Below are positions 8,490 through 17,999 of a stretch of 20,195 bases of DNA, one piece after another; position 1 is the first letter of the stretch; every line of letters starts with the position of its first letter. Origin of the DNA: Gymnopus androsaceus JB14. Lineage: Eukaryota; Basidiomycota; Agaricomycetes; Agaricales; Omphalotaceae. A program made the position numbers and the translations under genes. The notes under the pieces were generated by a model. The model saw only the letters and a list, made by a program, of their open reading frames with translations, had not been told where the DNA came from and made no database searches. The stretch lies in contig ML770095.1 in assembly GCA_009733575.1 (NCBI GenBank), positions 1 to 20,195 of the forward strand, given 5' to 3'.

Positions 8490-9700
8490 GAATTATTCGA
8501 GAAAAAGTGGAACTACAACCAAGGAAGTAAGTCGAAAAATTCCTGAAAATAAGAATGAACAAGACGTACCATGGGCCTGAGGGGGTTTAGGCAAGTCTTG
8601 AGCCTTAGTCCGTCGCGCTGAATGAACGTTTAAGAGTCAAGTTTAACCATGAGATCGCCAAACAATCACGTTCGGAAACGCGGTCCGTAGGCGCTTAACG
8701 GGTGTTCCTTTCGAGCTCGTCATTTGAAACAACGGTCTCTTGCAGTGAGATGATAACAGATATCATCTGGATGCCCTGGGATCGCTTCAATACATGTTTC
8801 TAGTCTGTACTATCCAGGAATTATATGTACTGAACACAATAGCGTTGATAAAATCATATTTCATTTTGAATAAGTACTGTACATCTGGAATTGAGTCCGT
8901 TGTTCTAAGCAATGGACTAGAGCCAAATATCAGTGAGTTTTGAGGGTCATTTTCAAGCATATGTGCAAAGCTATATATGAACAATAGGTGGTATCATTTC
9001 GATGATTCATTTGTTGGAGAATCTGCAGTCATGGTGGTTTAACGATTGCTAACCAAGGGCCCAAGTATAACATACGATATAATACAACATATGCGGAATA
9101 CTTACATCTAGGATCGACTCCGATTGAGTTCATTCTTCTAAGCGCATTCTCAACTGGTCCAAATTATACGGAATACGGACATTATGATCGAGGTGAGATT
9201 GTTGTGTGAGTCTAAATTCAATGCTGTACTTATAGCTTCTTTTCAGGAATTTGCCTCTCGTGAACAAGAAATCTCGTTCACCCACATTTCCATCCACGTT
9301 CAGAACGCTTCAACTCAATCTTTAATGCAATTACTTATTTGGTAAAAGAACTTAGTACAGGTGGACGGTCCGAGTTGATTAAAGTGAGCGTGCCAAGAAC
9401 TTAGAACATTGTCTTGCAATCAGTTAGAAAAAAAGGCAACTATGTGGTGAGGTTTGGGTCAGGTAAGTACAATTATACACTTCTTGCAAGGGCGGGAAAA
9501 AACACCTTCGGCTGCTCAAAGTTGGAGCTCTTTCAATATGGTGTTAATAATAATTTTCATCAAGTTTTAGAAGACAAACCGGGGTAACTAAAATGTGCAT
9601 CAGAGACTTTAGTGAACTATGCAGAGCAGATTGAGTTGGTCCTGACAGGAGAGGTGCGCTTGAGTAGGTATCGTAACCTCTAATCAATCGCGATTGGAGT
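8490..9700. other. Interior of the 8.6-kb element without recognisable gene
   Basis: Only short frames are present, without motifs I know. Possible splice-like signals occur, but no exon can be defended. It may hold decayed captured DNA. Confidence 0.4.
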
Positions 9701-9709
9701 AACTGAATG

Positions 9710-11397
9710 AGATGGTACATGTAGACTTCTTTGGACGTTATTCTCAGGCTGTCGACCAAGTTCCAATTCGCCATCCTGAGGATACGGGGTATGGCTACGT
9801 GTCCGAGTCATCGGTGCCAGGTAAGGATGTCTACAGCTTTCTCCTGCGACCGCGCTGAACTTGCATATGTCTCCGCTTTGCCCAGAACCTCCACTTCGTA
9901 CATCCTCCCTTTGCCAAACCCAACCATAACTGTCGCCCCGCTCCCGGTTCGCACTGTCAACATCCCTTCACCCCATTCACCCTTGTAACCTTGTCTGTCC
10001 AATGTCAATAGGGAGATGAGATTGTGTGCGAACTCCGGCGTATGTTTTACGTTTTGGAGTCGAATCAATCTCTTCGTACCGTCGACATGCATTGTAAACT
10101 CTACAGTTCCTATTCCCTTGATAAGGAACTGGCCCTCTGAGCCTGCGACTGCGCTATTTCCCTTTTCATCAACTTCGTTATACTCAACGAACTGTGCTCG
10201 CTGAACCCAGCAGTGGTCCGTTGCACCTAAGTCTATGAAAGTTTGAATGGGGACATTGGCCAATGGGGAATAAAGGGGTATATTTTGGGTTCTGCAAGCT
10301 GTACACTCATTCTTGGGTACTAGGGGGTGAAGCAAATCTGGTACGTGTATATCTACTCTTCCTCCTCTCTGACCCTTTCCATCATCTAGAATGGCATAAG
10401 CGACCCTAGGTGAGGTGTCAGGAGGTGTTGGGGAGGAAGAGGACGCTGTCAACGTACCATCAGGGCTCTTGGGGGAGTATGTGGATCCGACGTAGACGTT
10501 GATGGGAGAGGAGGTGTCGACGGCGGATGCTTTTGTGCCGTACTTATCCCTCCAGGACTTGGGGGCTTTGCCCTCCGCCCCGCCGCCTTTTGCCCAACAC
10601 CTGTCGATGGTGTGGCCAATTTTGGTGGGGCAGGGGGGATTGGTACAGATGGGGCATTCCCGTTTGGGTGTTGGGGTAGAGGAGCTTGCAGCGTGTGTCG
10701 CTAGATGCTTTGCGAAAAGAGCAGCTACTTGTTTCTTGACGTAGTCGTTGTCTCCGTCGTTGGTATGCCCAACCTTGTCAAGGTAGAGGCAGTGTAGGTA
10801 GGTAAATGCTTTGGTACTGAATACACCAGGGACGTTCAAAACGTAGTCTTTCCAGCTATCGGGCATCGAGGCAATAACGATTAGCCTGAACTGGTAATCA
10901 TTGCAAGTTCCTCCAAGGTTATGAAGGGACCTAAGTAAGTTTTGCATCTTCTTTTCATGGTCTTCCATCGTCGTTGTCTCCGGGTTGAACTTGTGTTCGC
11001 GGAGCGTTGTGTCAGCAATGTGGATACGCTGCTCGTCCCGGGACTTGTACTTTTTGAGGAGGTATGCCCATGTCTTGGAGGATGTATTAGCTCGTTCGAT
11101 TCCGATTCCGATGGGGTCGGTGCAATTCAAGTACATGATGGAAGCGACCATACGCTCGCGCTGAGTCCATTCACTAGGAGATGGAAACTGGCTGTCTGGA
11201 AGTGAAGGGGTTTGGGCCATATAAATGTACGTAGCCAATGTAGGTTTGGGGATAGAGCCATCAAGGTATCCCTTTAAGCCCCTGACTTCTACATTGAGCT
11301 TGACTCAGTCCTTAAACGCTCGCCAGGTGTCCTGTCCCGATAGCTGCGATGCTTCGGGGAACGTCGGAACATTCAAAGATGAGTTTCCGGATGTCAT
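9710..11397 (-). pseudogene. Second copia element: gag and protease remnant, truncated
   Basis: The minus-strand frame starts at ATG 11397, carries an in-frame TGA at codon 31 (11305-11307), and runs to another TGA at 9808. It encodes a UBN2-type Gag (TWRAFKD, GYLDGSIPKP, YKSRDEQRIHIADTTLREHK), a modified zinc knuckle (CPICTNPPCPTKIGHTIDRC), and a protease whose active site reads DLGATDH instead of the usual DSGA. The GAG-pre-integrase start (DILTWHR, stop, LGHVAIPRIL) follows, and similarity ends after SLRITSKEVY near 9710. Integrase, RT and RNase H are absent. It differs clearly in sequence from the surrounding copia, so it is a different family nested within the 8.6-kb element. Confidence 0.88.
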
Positions 11398-11471
11398 GGA
11401 GTCCTGGATTAGCGATTTGGGTTAATAGGTGAGTTATTCCTTTATGCTCGTAGGGAGCCCAGTCTCATAAT

Positions 11472-11758
11472 CTGTAGAGTGAAAATGATCTCAGTTGGGC
11501 TACAAGGTAGCGGTACAACTAAATATATTACTATACCTGTAGAGTGAAAATGATCTAGTGAGAATGAATGTAAGTAACGGTATAGTAAGTAAGAAAAAGA
11601 TGCTCTCACCTCAGTTGGGCTACAAGGTAGCGGTACAACTGAGGGAGGCAACCGTCGATGCTCCAGGTATATAAGTCGATCATACGATCGGCATAGGTAA
11701 GCGGAGTGGAAATCTCGAAACCAGCAAAATAGATAAGTAACTAGAATAAGTAATGTCA
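11472..11758 (-). repeat. LTR remnant of the second copia, with internal direct repeats
   Basis: This lies upstream of the minus-strand gag, where a 5' LTR is expected. On the minus strand it begins TGACATTACTT and ends CTCTACAG; the following GATTATGAGACTGGGCTCC is compatible with a half-tRNA(iMet) primer site. It contains two direct repeats: CTGTAGAGTGAAAATGATCT at 11472 and 11537, and a 30-bp block at 11491-11520 and 11611-11640. No second LTR was found, so the borders are inferred. Confidence 0.5.
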
Positions 11759-11782
11759 AAGCGTGGTTTACCGTCTGGAGTA

Positions 11783-11950
11783 CTACTCCAACAGAATTGA
11801 GACCGCTTTGACTGCTTTGACATTTACGTCGTGTATCTTGTCTTTTACATCCAATCTTGGAAAGGACAAGACTCCGACTAACGAGAGGACCATGAGCGTG
11901 GCGTCCTTCACGCTCGTAGCGTCCTTCATATCTATAACGACATTCGCACC
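11783..11950 (-). other. Unidentified coding-like fragment
   Basis: A minus-strand frame of about 55 codons reads with alternating hydrophobic and charged residues (VKDATLMVLSLVGVL), ending at TAG 11783-11785. A second protein-like stretch follows upstream in another frame (about 11940-12090). I recognise no family. Given the neighbours it may be a captured, decayed gene piece. Confidence 0.22.
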
Positions 11951-12175
11951 ATGTGACTCAGCTCAGCCGTAATTCCGGCATTCCGTTGATTCAATAATCT
12001 CCCTTCCCTCATGCCACAACCACATTTCATTACGCTTGCTTTGACGTTCATCTGAAATCCACGAATCCTTGTCTCTATATTGAGCAGGTTATTCATACTC
12101 ATTCGGAGCTGGTAGATCTGCAAGTATTCTGTCATTGTACGGGCACACACTGGGTATTTAGATTCGACTTTTTAA

Positions 12176-13130
12176 TGTCAACTTTGCCATGGTTTACTAC
12201 CCCGCATCTGACCATGCTACCGAATTGATGTACGTCCGCTTTCCTTTATGCAATCTATAACTCTAACCGTTATCATCCATGCCCACCCACACCTCCAAAC
12301 CATCCAACCCCTGTCCAACAAAAAGCTCTACGACTCACTCCGCCGCAGAGTCCCCAAAAAACACTCCCTCCAAGTCCTCGAATCCTTCCTACGTGCGAGT
12401 CGAGGTGAGCCCACGCTCTATGCGGCATGTCCAACGTTCCTTAGCTTGTATTTAGAATTGACACCCTGTTCCTCGACAACTCAAAGCCCAACAATGCTTA
12501 CCGACTCGAAACTTTTTGTTCCGCCGCGTCCATCTCCACGACTGCTTCTCAGTAGCTCAGATGTTATTTCTTCAACAAGTGTGTGTGTCTTTCCAGACAC
12601 ACCTGCCACCAAGGACGAAGAGGGCAGGACAAACATCAACAGCGTGTCCGACAAAGGCTTTTTGGAAAAGGCCAGCGAGAAGAGCTTCGCTAGCTTGTTC
12701 ACCGACTCAGTTAAATTCTAGATCATGTGGAGCATCGAGCAATGGTACGGTCCCGTCGTGGGGGGTTTCGAAGTCAAGGGCTTGAGACAGAGACGTCTTG
12801 TCATCGGGCACAAGATGGGTGGGACTGCAACCTTCTTTAGGTACGCGTCACCATCCATCTATCTCTATTTACTAATCTCTATATCCAACGTGTCTAACCA
12901 ACTTGCTCCAACTTCCAGACATCCTCGACTACCCAATGTTTTACGCTGTTTACGACGCTTTCACTAACGGTACTTCTGGTAGCCCCAATCAGCCGTACTT
13001 CCGGGGAGTTCCGTTGATTGCCCTTATAACTTGTCTTTCTTCGACACCTTCATCGCCTCCTCGTTCGACTTTGTCTCGGGTTCCTGTGATGATGCACGCG
13101 TTTCCAATGTAACATTACAGTTTGGGTATC
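12176..13130 (+). other. Unidentified captured-gene-like fragments, plus strand
   Basis: A plus-strand frame from 12248 reads SNKKLYDSLRRRVPKKHS and LEKASEKSFASLFTDSVKF, meets TAG at 12719, and continues in the same frame through MWSIEQWYGPVVGGFEVKGL to about 12840. An intron-like segment (GTACGCG at 12841 to TTCCAG about 12919) with a CTAAC branch site follows, then a protein-like DILDYPMFYAVYDAF in a different phase. The pieces look like exons of one or more fungal genes with lesions. I cannot name them. Confidence 0.28.
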
Positions 13131-14060
13131 AATCATCCACATGCTCATTCTCGCCTTTATCTTCATCTTCATTTTCTTCGCAGCATTTGGTCATTGTACT
13201 GTAGAAGCGAAATTAAAGATGCTGGAGAAGCAGAAGCAGGCGACCAACACTTCGTACGTGTCTATCTTTAATTCGAAAAAAAGGCTTTCAAAAGACGCCG
13301 CAGCTAGTCCGAATCCGATTACCAGTCCCAGTCCGAACACCCTCTCTTTCCCAAAATCCTCCCCAAAAACATCAGCTCCGTCACCAGATTCGCCTTTATC
13401 TTCAGCGCTATCAACATTAACAGCGTTATTAGCGCCGTCGACCGTTCCTGGGTCACCTTTGGCTCATGTTCCAAGGTTGTTTTCATTGTCATCTGCATTT
13501 CCCTAATCATCAACGGCGATAAACCTTATTTCTACCCTCCAACAGTAATACTGCCTCCTTATACTGCCATGCACATGCATTCGTCTCCCATCTACCTTCG
13601 GTCCACCCTCACCTGGGTCATCGCCGTCTTCTTTGGTTCCTCGAGACCCTTTCTGCTCAGCGATCTCCCCATCTCCTATTCCAGCCCTACATCGAAACAC
13701 AAATCCGCGTTCCCATTTTCTTCCCAGACTCAACCTCCAAATAGACGAAATTTAAACCAGATCTAGAACTGGAGAGCGAGCAGTGTAGACATTGCAGGAA
13801 GAACTGAAAAAGGATGGGGCTAGTAGGCACGAGCGAGAGCAGGGTATGAGAATTCATTGTGCCTGTGGAAGGGGCTTCTCATGGGTTTGGAGAGGCTGGA
13901 GGAGCTGGACATCGGAGTATGAGATAGTTGATCTGGTTTGTCAGCGAGTTTGAGTGCACTAACAAAGGTATTGAAGCCATATGTCGCTGACTGCGACGTG
14001 GTGGTAGCGTACATTATACTAAAAAGTGACGAATTTTTGCTATATGTAAATATTGCTAGT
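13131..14060 (+). other. Low-complexity reading frame and unassigned sequence
   Basis: An ATG at 13141 opens a 121-codon frame with a hydrophobic start (LILAFIFIFIFFAAF, one possible membrane segment). A Lys-rich stretch and a Ser/Pro-rich tail to 13506 follow. A further protein-like stretch (LLWFLETLSAQRSPHLLFQP) follows in another frame near 13630. No family is recognised; these may be captured pieces or chance frames. Confidence 0.22.
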
Positions 14061-14071
14061 ATGGATATTAT

Positions 14072-14165
14072 CATCCTGATGGTGTAGTGGTTTGAGCTTT
14101 AACACATGGCGCTTAATTTGTGCTCATGGTAAACCTCTACTGTTCGAGTCGGTTGCCTGGCATTA
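14072..14165 (+). other. tRNA-like module (A box and B box), right, pointing outward
   Basis: TGGTGTAGTGGTTTGAGC (14080-14097) matches the A box/D-arm pattern. TGTTCGAGTCGG (14141-14152) matches the B box. GCCTGGCATTAATTTT follows, with a possible T-rich stop. It lies about 300-370 bp from the right end of the 8.6-kb element, mirroring the left module. It is not an intact tRNA. Confidence 0.4.
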
Positions 14166-14300
14166 ATTTTGCCATAAATTATGGTCCTTTCGGCTTGCTA
14201 CTATGTCCAGGCACCTGCCTTCCAATTTAGGAAGGGGCGCACCTTGTCCCATTTGGGAACAGGCAGGAAAGTCATGAGTACTTGATTACAGTAGGCATTA

Positions 14301-14450
14301 GGGATATATCCATAGCTGCCCTTTATTGTTATTGAGGTGGACTGGTAATATCCCAGTATGCATTGGGTACCATGGTAATATCCCTGTTCAAGCATTTCAA
14401 GCTTGTGTATATATACCAGGCTCAAGCAGTCAGGATAACAGCTATGGCTG
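14301..14450 (-). repeat. Right terminal and subterminal repeats of the 8.6-kb element
   Basis: The end reads, on the minus strand, CAGCCATAGCTGTTATCCTG. It aligns with the left end over about 75 bp. Subterminal motifs: GGGATATATCC (14301), GGTAATATCCC (14344) and GGTAATATCCC (14374). Confidence 0.75.
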
Positions 14451-14458
14451 CATCAACC
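14451..14458. repeat. 8-bp target duplication CATCAACC (right copy)
   Basis: Identical to 5807-5814. Together they mark the borders of the insert in the RT domain of the copia element. Confidence 0.9.
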
Positions 14459-15387
14459 TCGTGAAGACAAAACTCCAACAAGCTTTCAAAATCACGGACA
14501 TGGGAGAAATCCACTGGATTCTTGGCATCGAGGTCAAGCGCAACCGTGCACTCTGCACCCTTTCATTATCACAGAAGGCCTACATCGAGTCGATAGTCCA
14601 CACGTTCGACCTCCAAAGTGCTAAACCATCATCTGTCCCCATTGACATTCACAACCGTCTCTCGAGTCTGCAGTGCCCTCAGACTCCCGCAGAAGTTGCC
14701 GCCATGCGAAACGTACCGTATCGTGGTCTCGTAGGCAAAACCATGTACGCTAACATTGGTACGAGATTCGACATTGCATACGCCGTAGGAATGCTATCGA
14801 AATTCCTTACGAATCCCGGAATGCCGCACTTCAATGAAGGAAAACGTTGTGTTCATTACCTAAAGGGGACTAGCCATTGGGAACTTGTTTATGGCGAAAC
14901 CCCCAACAATCCCGAGGGATACATCGATGCGAATGGCAACATGTTCAAGGACCGCCGTGCGATTACTGGTTACATCTTCCTCATCGATGGAGGAGCTGTC
15001 AGCTGGAGCTCACGCTCCCAGTCTCTAGTTTCTCTCTCTACCACAGAATCTGAATATGTCGCCGCTACCGAAGCAGCCAAGGAGGGCCTCTGGCTCAGGT
15101 CATTCATCTCTCAAATCTTCGAGCCGACTTTCACCATTATTTGGAATCCGACAACTCTGAATTCTGATAATCAAGCTGCCATCGCTCTTTCGAAAGATCA
15201 TCAGTATCATGCGCGTACAAAGCACATCGACACGCGCTATCACTTTATTCGCTATGTCATCGAGGAGGGAAAGATCAAGTTGGTTTATTGTCCAACTGAG
15301 GAGATGGTTGCTGATGCATTGACGAAGGCCCTGCCTAGCGCCAAGGCAAAACATTTTGCAGCAGCTGGCGGACTTGGTCCAGTTTGA
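14459..15387 (+). pseudogene. copia pol: reverse transcriptase end and RNase H
   Basis: This continues the RT interrupted at 5814, in the matching phase: KTKLQQAFKITDMGEIHWIL and the connection region (YRGLVGKTMYANIGTRFDIA). The copia RNase H follows, with the expected acidic residues: Asp in EGYIDANG, Glu in STTESEYVAA and Asp in LNSDNQAAI. RTKHIDTRYHFIRY and VADALTKALP close the domain. The stop is TGA 15385-15387, overlapping the polypurine tract. The fragment has no internal stop, so the 3' part of pol is well preserved. An apparent upstream extension of this frame into the insert end is accidental. Confidence 0.93.
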
Positions 15388-15394
15388 GGGGGAG
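15386..15394 (+). promoter_or_regulatory. Polypurine tract
   Basis: GAGGGGGAG abuts the TG of the 3' LTR. This is the plus-strand priming site of reverse transcription; its position and sequence are typical of copia elements. Confidence 0.9.
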
Positions 15395-15765
15395 TGTTGA
15401 GTTATTTTTTCTTTATATACGCATTCATGGTCACTTACTGTACAAACATGGACCAAGTAGGTGTACGGACTCTTATTTATCTAGACTGACTTCCATATAT
15501 AGAAGTTACCCCTATTTGTACCTTACATTATTCAGCTACATACCGACGGCACACCTCAGACGCTTACGACCATCTTCCGGCACTGAGGTGAGCTCCGATA
15601 CCTTACTTACTTATTAGTTTACTTACTGACTACTTGTATCAGACTTATACCGTTACTTTATAGGTAATACAAGATGCTTACGACCATCTTCCGGCGCTGA
15701 GACTTATACCGTTACTTTATAGGTCCGCCAGCGCGACAGATACTCGCCGAGCTTGTATTACAACA
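15395..15765 (+). repeat. 3' LTR of the copia element (371 bp)
   Basis: It begins TGTTGAG and ends ACAACA, followed by the TAGAT duplication. It is shorter than the 5' LTR by exactly one 59-bp tandem unit and otherwise differs by about two bases, consistent with recent insertion. Confidence 0.93.
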
Positions 15766-15770
15766 TAGAT
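15766..15770. repeat. Target site duplication TAGAT (right copy)
   Basis: Matches 467-471 exactly and closes the copia insertion. Confidence 0.93.
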
Positions 15771-16048
15771 ATCTTGTTTTGAACCGGGTTTTGCGAGAAC
15801 GAGAACGGCCAGTAGCGGCGCTGATTCGACGAGGTAACGAGGAGTACAAGACGAGACTAAATACTAGGAAGAAAGGGGTAAGTAACGGAGATATAAGAAT
15901 AGTTAATCCGAATGAGACTAGAACCATAATGTATGAACGTATAAGTTGTCTGAGAGTCGAATGCGCGGTGAAGAGACGCATGTATGTGAACAGGGCAAGT
16001 GAGATGATGGTAGAGGCGGGGGTAAGGATGAAATCCCTACATATCTAA
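15771..16048 (+). other. 3' part of a small reading frame interrupted by the copia element
   Basis: This frame joins without a stop to the one ending at 471 when the retroelement is removed. It is rich in Arg, Glu and Val (VLRERERPVAALIRRGNEEY) and ends at 16046-16048. I recognise no family; it may be chance. Confidence 0.2.
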
Positions 16049-16591
16049 CCTTGCAACTGGGGATTTGTACAACGTTACAACAAGATACTCAGTACTACAT
16101 AAAATAATGCATCTTCAAGGTTTACAACAACACGGAATCGACAGTTTCGACATCGGAAATGGTAAGAATCAACAACAGCCGCATGAGCAAGTATTCGCAG
16201 AATAACAGACGTCAACAAATTTTCGACTCATTCTCAAGGCAACTTCGATGGCGGCTCCTCAGAATTCCATCCTGTCCAAACAAGGAATGATATTCTCCAC
16301 GAATTCATTTCTAAAGGCTTCCTTTATAGCGGCTTTCGGATTATTGTTCACGTTGACATTTGCTTGAACGCTTTCAACAGCATTCCAGCTTTACATTCAT
16401 ATCTTCACTCACACCTCTAATTCCAGTGGCCTGTTCCAGAACGATTTTCATCTCATGGATTTGCAGGTCAATCCAGTTCCTAGACCCAACTCTTATGGGA
16501 GGACTTCTGACAAATTTAACATTCATAGCCTGGTACCCAAAATACTCAATCCTTGTACTTACTTAATTAATAGTGGAGCAGGGATTGCAAA
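16049..16591. other. Spacer without recognisable gene
   Basis: Short frames only, no motif recognised. It includes the 3' side of the minus-strand membrane-protein gene, where its untranslated region should lie. Confidence 0.5.
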
Positions 16592-17890
16592 TTATTGAAC
16601 CTCCAATCTTGACTTTATATCCCATATGTCATTGATAGTTGTGAACTCCTCTTTATTTTGTTCAGACGACGGGCCCTCGCCTGTAGTCATATCCAGATTC
16701 TGTAGGTTGAGAATTGCACGGCATCCCTGGATTTGGGGTTAGAACCAAGAACCAAACAAAGTAGCTTGCATACCGCAGTGGATACCAACGAAATGAAAAC
16801 CCTGTAGTTACCAATGAGGAAGCATCTGAACAAGAAACAAAGAGTTCAAACTTCAAGTCACTTACGGATATATGAACATCACTGGTACTGCATTTCTACC
16901 TGCAGCAACACCAATTGAAATCATTGCCACTATCTCGGAACATGTCAGTGAGTGCAGGACAATGAGCTGAAGGAGATATACCAGATATTGCAGCAAATAC
17001 TTTTAAATTGTCTCTGTTCAGTACAGAAACTAATGGTGGCTGTTCAAAAGTATTGCGACGAAGATCCCAGTATGTCCGTTTCCAAGCAAGCCCATGGATA
17101 ACCAAATGGACAACTATTTCTCCAATCCTGCATTAATTGACATGTTAGTATCTAATACACAAGTGCACTTTGATCTGAGCCTCACATAAAAAGCACAACA
17201 GGATTTCCAGTAGGGTGATCAGCTACCGCATAGTTTAATATGCAATTCTCAGTGAATGTAAACTGTTGATCCATGAGTCCATTCCAAGTGCTTAGAATTA
17301 TTCTGAGTCAGAATGAGGGCTACTAGATAGGTATTAACTTACATATAAATTGATCCAGCCATCTTTCCTGTAAGCACCATTGAGAGAAATGCGCCCACTT
17401 TCAGACTTTGTTCATACAGAGCAAATACTAATAAATATAGGAAATCAATGGGAAACCGGCAGCAAAAGTGAATGGCGGACCTCGAATACTGAATGTGTAG
17501 GGATCAGTGGCATTATTGGAGACCAATAATGAGAGACATACCTCAGAATTAACTGTAGGATCAGCAACATAGTATAACATGATGCAGCCTGAAAAATTTG
17601 CCAAGTCATACAGACATCTTCGGCAGGTCGCTGATGACCACGAAACCTAGCTGTCCATATACTCGTAAGAACGATGTTTGCACTGTAGCATAGACTTCAG
17701 AGAGTGGAATTGAAGGCGTGGTAGTTACACACATATGGATTGAGAACGCGAGATATCTCGCCGAGATGAAGAGAGAGCGCACAAATGTTGGTCTCCTAAA
17801 GCTGTTAATCGTTATTTGCAATAAAGATCGAGGACCAGGTGCACTCACTTCCATATATATTCTAGCTCATTACGTCTGGTGAGAAAACTA
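16592..17890 (-). CDS. DUF6533-type seven-transmembrane protein, multi-exon, 5' end unresolved
   Basis: Minus-strand exons with GT-AG borders and consistent phase: from about 17890 to 17849, then 17801-17733, 17682-17542, 17480-17343, 17302-17186, 17127-16982, 16929-16866, 16825-16774, 16726-16592 (stop TAA). The product begins FLTRRNELEYIW, RRPTFVRSLFISARYLAFSI, then several hydrophobic helices (MLLILQLILRS, FLYLLVFALYEQSLKVGAF, IGEIVVHLVIHGLAWKR, VFAAISVAMISIGVA) and ends STAGCRAILNLQNL plus a short polar tail. This pattern fits the large basidiomycete DUF6533 membrane-protein family of unknown function. Introns are 40-61 nt. The first helix and start codon were not found: open frames upstream of 17890 hit stops, so the first exon lies further upstream or is lost. 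Confidence 0.75.
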
Positions 17891-17999
17891 TCGCAGCTTG
17901 TCAGCAACAAGCCGAATACTTTACGCCGTATGGCACGATTTCAGTTTTGGAAGGATTTAAATGTTTCTTCGCGACATACCTGACGCCCGATTTGGGCTT

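Larger units (their letters stand above)
5815..14450. mobile_element. 8.6-kb non-autonomous hAT-like transposon carrying gene fragments
   Basis: It is bounded by a perfect 8-bp duplication. The two ends are imperfect inverted repeats over roughly 75 bp: CTGTTATCCTGA is shared exactly, then GCTTGA, CTGG, AAATGCTT and GGATAT-ACC align in order. Subterminal GGGATATATCC-type palindromes occur several times near each end, as in hAT elements where they bind transposase. No transposase reading frame is visible. The interior holds a P5A ATPase fragment, a transcription-factor fragment, a truncated copia and unidentified coding-like pieces, which is the pattern of a Pack-type gene-capturing element. 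The superfamily call rests on duplication length and end structure only. Confidence 0.75.
472..15765 (+). mobile_element. Ty1/copia LTR retrotransposon, nested with two later insertions
   Basis: LTRs begin TGTTGAG and end TTACAACA and are flanked by a TAGAT duplication. The internal order is primer binding site, gag, aspartic protease, GAG-pre-integrase, integrase, reverse transcriptase, RNase H, polypurine tract, which is diagnostic of copia (Pseudoviridae-like) elements. The span is 15.3 kb, but subtracting the foldback insert in gag and the 8.6-kb insert in RT leaves about 5.7 kb, normal for the family. The polyprotein is broken by both insertions, an in-frame TGA at 2446, a 1-nt shift near 3660 and a 10-bp duplication at 5633, so this copy cannot make a full polyprotein. 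LTR similarity indicates a recent insertion. Confidence 0.95.

Noticed and set aside
12900..12990. Alpha-amylase (GH13) fragment suggested by LDYPMFYAVYDAF
   Set aside because: Only a short stretch resembles the family, and no catalytic motif follows in frame.
5815..14450. Helitron origin of the gene-capturing element
   Set aside because: Helitrons do not make target duplications or have inverted repeats; here an exact 8-bp duplication and inverted ends are present.
14326..14457. In-frame upstream extension of the RT/RNase H reading frame from ATG 14326
   Set aside because: It is the end of the inserted DNA transposon; the true RT sequence begins after the duplication at 14451.
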